Shown: positions 63,401 to 64,000 of the stretch, one piece after another | How positions within the stretch are numbered: the first letter of the stretch is position 1 | Layout: each line of letters starts with the position of its first letter | Made by a program: the position numbers and the translations under genes | DNA from: Nilaparvata lugens | Taxonomy: Eukaryota; Arthropoda; Insecta; Hemiptera; Delphacidae | Reading direction: 5' to 3' | Length of the DNA stretch: 64,000 nucleotides | Assembly (NCBI RefSeq): GCF_014356525.2 | Contig: NC_052506.1 | Coordinates: forward strand, 9,841,172 to 9,905,171 | Notes under the pieces: generated by a model | Databases searched by the model: none | What the model was told of the DNA's origin: nothing | Seen by the model: only the letters and a program-made list of their open reading frames with translations

Positions 63401-64000
63401 AAAATGGCGGCATAGTATTGAAAAATTTACAAATTCATTCTAATTCACCTCCCTAACCTTTGTAGAAACAAAATGGCGGCATATTGAAAATTTCACCAAT
63501 TCATTAAAAATGTTTCTACGAAGTTTAGGGAGCTGAAATTTTCCCAGAATATTTTTAGAACCTACTTTGTAAAAGTTCGGTGCATGAATGGGCACGTAAT
63601 ATAAAATGAAACGTGTAAACCTGTTCGTGGGACACGGTATCACAGAATAGGTACAGAATGGAAACTGTCAATCAAACGCCTATCCAACCAATGCTTTTTA
63701 ATGGCACAAATACTAGACACGTCACGTGACCTTAGGAAGTTCCAATCCTGGTCTTTTGATTGGCTCGTGGCAGTGAACGAGATCAATTGATCCGGTTAAT
63801 TAGGCACTTCCTAACAAGATGGCGGATTTTTGCGTCAGGGTACTAGCCAAGTTTCCATACTGTATGTATACTGTGACGGTATATATAAGCACTCACAATA
63901 TCATCTCTGTTGAGAATTTCATCAGGATCATCACTGATGTCACTGAGATCCTCTTCCAAGATGGCTGGAGGCGGCTCGTCCGTGCGAATTTTCTTCATCT
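49044..64000 (-). CDS. Probable ZC3H13/Flacc (Xio) C-terminal half, six exons, 5' part outside
   Basis: Exons 5' to 3': 63897 to beyond 64000, 61705-61850, 59676-59800, 56929-57120, 55269-55464, 49044-49119. Every junction has GT/AG and matching phase, giving 278 residues and a stop. Features in order: acidic EDLSDISDDPDEILN; a Ser/Thr-rich linker; acidic LDFEEISDEELEEEARA; then a helical core with LGDALGVDWASL, ILARIGISLKYAGEKMYND and LSARRDIAIRRHLCNLP. This order is what I remember of the C-terminus of ZC3H13/Flacc, a scaffold of the nuclear m6A writer complex (with WTAP, VIRMA). The naming rests on motif memory, so no symbol is given; the gene model itself is firm. Confidence 0.7.
49209..50167. 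mobile_element. Harbinger-like MITE (copy 2), nested
   Basis: The left end GGGCCGTTTGCACAGTG and right end ACTGAGCAACCGGCCC match the 12652-13555 family; the 5' flank is TAA. Inside, from about 49235 to 50045, a TTTCGCACC-ended element is inserted. That insert in turn holds an inverted piece of the GGTGCATTTTCG family. Confidence 0.6.
49235..50045. mobile_element. TTTCGCACC-ended element (copy 2), nested
   Basis: Runs from TATTTCGCACCTAGGGCC to AAGTGGGGCGAAAACT. It shares GTCCGAGGCCGTAGGCCGAG and GGAAAAACATTTTTGCCC with 34209-34795. An inverted fragment of the 13849-14165 MITE (ATCAGCTGTTTTAGCACACT) lies at about 49500-49730. Confidence 0.5.
50171..50487. mobile_element. MITE, GGCTAGGGCCAAACGAGCGC ends
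   Basis: Long inverted ends: GGCTAGGGCCAAACGAGCGC with GTGCGTCCGTTG on the left, mirrored by GCGCTCGTGTGGCCCTAGCC on the right. 317 bp. It lies three bases from the end of the Harbinger-like copy. Confidence 0.75.
50643..50935 (+). repeat. Dispersed repeat, 'GACCGAACG' family (copy 2)
   Basis: From CAGCTGATTTATGATGAATA to ACTTCGTTCGGTCAATTAT; near-identical to 52658-52930 and the inverse of 25390-25690. Confidence 0.6.
51362..52450 (-). pseudogene. Jockey/CR1-type reverse transcriptase, 5'-truncated and frameshifted
   Basis: Reading leftward: LRELNISELALRWIQNYFSE, then TRGVPQVSILGPLFFLIYIN, LFADDTTI (catalytic ADD intact), LKLNINKKKT, TKFLGVIIDKNLSWKQH, HLRYGIVAWG and IQKKAIRTIF. A frameshift near 51610 leads into NTRNKTNMNITRHRL and the C-terminal SRFFNLLPLHLKTIESKKLF. 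The fingers and the endonuclease are missing. It lies in the last intron of the ZC3H13-like gene, in the same orientation. Confidence 0.8.
52658..52930 (+). repeat. Dispersed repeat, 'GACCGAACG' family (copy 3)
   Basis: CAGCTGATTTATGATGAATA to CACTTCGCTCGGTCAATTAT, slightly diverged from 50643-50935. Copies 2 and 3 bracket the LINE at 51362-52450. Confidence 0.6.
54147..55096 (-). repeat. CTTTCCTTGC repeat family (copy 3) with expanded microsatellite
   Basis: Reverse-orientation full copy from ACTTTCCTTGCCCTATTACC (with a hairpin to GGTAAGGAAAG) to GCGCCACACCAGATTTTT. The short GT stretch of the other copies is here expanded to (TA)n(TG)n at 54305-54420. Confidence 0.65.
54305..54420. repeat. 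(TA)n(TG)n microsatellite
   Basis: About 22 TA units followed by about 30 TG units with two interruptions. Alternating purine-pyrimidine, so prone to cruciform or Z-DNA structure and to length change. Confidence 0.85.
55269..55464 (-). CDS. ZC3H13-like coding exon (SARRDIAIR)
   Basis: Acceptor tttggtttttcagcag, donor AG|gtaaat. Encodes an acidic linker (AKPEEDGDEAEVKEPKPE), then LLHPVAGIHSQLRLKHSQRR and VDMIKRALSARRDIAIR, the conserved helical part. The acceptor is a tandem NAGNAG. Confidence 0.78.
56279..56588. mobile_element. MITE, CCTCTAATACAAGGCC ends, interrupted
   Basis: The left end CCTCTAATACAAGGCC and right end GGCCTTGTATTAGAGG are perfect inverses; inner arms (GCAACGTCGCAGTGTAGGCC and AATCTAATACATGATTGGTG) also pair. 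A 128-bp piece (about 56305-56433) interrupts the left arm. Confidence 0.7.
56305..56433 (-). repeat. Short retroposon-like repeat (GGGGAAGG..CCTTCCCC)
   Basis: Begins with a TTTA-repeat (reverse-strand tail) and contains ATGATTGGGGAAGGAACAAC and GATCCTTCCCCAAATTTA, which can form a stem. A related piece is at 57296-57400. The tail and size suggest a SINE or LINE 3' end. Confidence 0.45.
56929..57120 (-). CDS. ZC3H13-like coding exon (LGDALGVDWASL)
   Basis: Acceptor attgtgctag, donor G|gtcagt. Encodes LGDALGVDWASLVAETRPKR, an Ala/Pro/Gln linker, and RFEPLRILARIGISLKYAGE+KMYNDIQQKA. It is G+C-rich relative to the flanking introns. Confidence 0.78.
57296..57400 (-). repeat. Short retroposon-like repeat (second copy)
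   Basis: ATTTATTTATTGATAAACCG followed by AATGATTGGGGAAGGACTAA and TTCTTCCCCGAATTTTGATT, like 56305-56433 but diverged. Confidence 0.4.
57840..57980 (+). repeat. LINE/SINE 3' end
   Basis: CCAAATTTCGTGAAAATCGT, TAGAGCCGTTTTCGAGATCC and GCTCGCTTAATATAATAGGA are the usual ending of RTE-type LINEs and their SINEs in arthropods. No coding part. Confidence 0.45.
59676..59800 (-). CDS. ZC3H13-like coding exon (acidic region)
   Basis: Acceptor gattttttacag (close to ttctgtaaaaaacag context), donor G|gtaatg. Encodes LADDRTVDEEGVDNLDFEEI and SDEELEEEARANKAASRRKA, a charged, probably coiled or disordered segment ending in a short basic cluster. Confidence 0.75.
60095..60152. repeat. Tandem repeat, 31-bp unit x2
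   Basis: AAATCATATTATCACAGCAT+GATATTAAGCT is repeated at once. Confidence 0.6.
60240..60415 (+). repeat. RTE-like LINE/SINE 3' tail
   Basis: CCCAAAGTTTCATGCCGTTC, CCAGTAGTTTTCGAGTCTAT and repeated CAAACAAACAAACTAACACA, ending in TTTTTATATATATAGATG, as in the 3' ends of RTE-derived repeats. Confidence 0.5.
61217..61418. repeat. Inverted repeat of Penelope terminal sequence (copy B)
   Basis: Arms of about 100 bp meet at TGATAAACATGTTTATCA (near 61320) and run out to GAATGAAAAAGACTGA / TCAGTCTTTTTCATTC. The arm carries TTGACAATGGTCTAATAACC+GAAACCGGTC. The sequence after the hairpin (ATGAATAATTACCACAATAT) is shared with 17795-17830. Confidence 0.7.
61705..61850 (-). CDS. ZC3H13-like coding exon (Ser/Thr linker)
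   Basis: Acceptor gtttctccacag in phase 0, donor AG|gtgagt. Encodes EGPGTELDAEMDEMDSKS and SMPQTPISTANNSTINDSLE, a disordered-looking linker between two acidic segments. Confidence 0.72.
62240..62950. mobile_element. Repeated GCCGGTTGCAGA segments
   Basis: ACCGGTTGCAGACGAACGAC...TGTGGGATGTGGGA at 62250-62285 recurs as GCCGGTTGCAGATGAACCAC...TGTGGGATGTGGGA at 62852-62893, and TTCTCGAATGTAGTGT near 62572 is inverted near 62941. This looks like two diverged MITEs of one family; borders uncertain. Confidence 0.4.
63091..63278. mobile_element. Palindromic MITE (GACTCAACTCACACTTACG)
   Basis: A nearly perfect 188-bp palindrome: ACTCACACTTACGTGACTCA and GACTCTAGTCGAGAGCATGT on the left, both inverted on the right up to CAGCCTTA. 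Arms about 80 bp, centre near 63185. Confidence 0.75.
63292..63602. mobile_element. Foldback element, ATATTACGTGCCC ends
   Basis: The left end ATATTACGTGCCC is inverted at the right (GGGCACGTAATAT). Inner arms GGAAATTTCAGCTCCCTAAC and its inverse also pair, and CAAAATGGCGGCATA is tandemly repeated at 63403 and 63468. Confidence 0.65.
63641..63875. mobile_element. MITE, CACAGAATAG family (copy 2) beside a splice donor
   Basis: CACAGAATAGGTACAGAATG on the left, ATACTGTATGTATACTGTG on the right, flanked by the 7-bp ACGGTAT on both sides. The right flank ends 14 bases from the splice donor of the ZC3H13-like exon at 63897. Confidence 0.7.
63897..64000 (-). CDS. ZC3H13-like exon, cut by the window edge
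   Basis: Reads MKKIRTDEPPPAILEEDLSD+ISDDPDEILNRDDI to donor ATT|gtgagt, phase 0. The Met is internal, not a start, because the frame is open to the edge. The 'PPAILEEDLSDISDDPDEIL' stretch is the most family-like part of this end. Confidence 0.72.

Overview
This is a stretch of an AT-rich, intron-rich and heavily transposon-loaded animal nuclear genome, almost certainly an insect. A sap-feeding hemipteran such as a planthopper is my guess from the style of the repeats, but I cannot prove the species. The evidence for a eukaryote is direct: protein-coding exons with GT/AG borders and matching phases, introns of 0.8 to 6.1 kb, AATAAA signals, non-LTR and Penelope-like retroelements, and many foldback elements.

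Three host genes can be read exon by exon. (1) Hsp60, the mitochondrial chaperonin, lies on the + strand at 10001-27062 in nine coding exons that join in frame into 569 residues. (2) Rab14, an endosome/Golgi small GTPase, lies on the - strand at 36155-41958 in six coding exons giving 215 residues ending CSC. A noncoding first exon with a full CRE (TGACGTCA) probably lies near 45.6-45.8 kb, and a spliced 3' UTR may reach about 31.3 kb. (3) The 3' half of a - strand gene (49044 to beyond 64000) has six exons joining into 278 residues. It looks like the C-terminus of ZC3H13/Flacc (Xio), a scaffold of the m6A mRNA methylation machinery. A fourth, unidentified gene may start on the - strand at 3871, divergent from Hsp60. 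Hsp60 and Rab14 are convergent; Rab14 and the ZC3H13-like gene are in tandem.

Layout: 0-9.5 kb holds LINE relics, a Penelope-like element and foldback elements. 9.5-27.5 kb is Hsp60, whose introns carry over a dozen insertions. 27.5-31.3 kb holds nested MITEs. 31.3-46 kb is Rab14. 46-49 kb holds LINE 3' ends and a very long hairpin. 49-64 kb is the ZC3H13-like gene, again with nested repeats. Most remaining DNA is non-autonomous DNA transposons. Several families occur two or three times within the window, with intact terminal inverted repeats and target-site duplications (7 bp, TTAA, TAA or TA), so they can be defined from this sequence alone. The host genes encode unrelated housekeeping functions and show no sign of working as one system.
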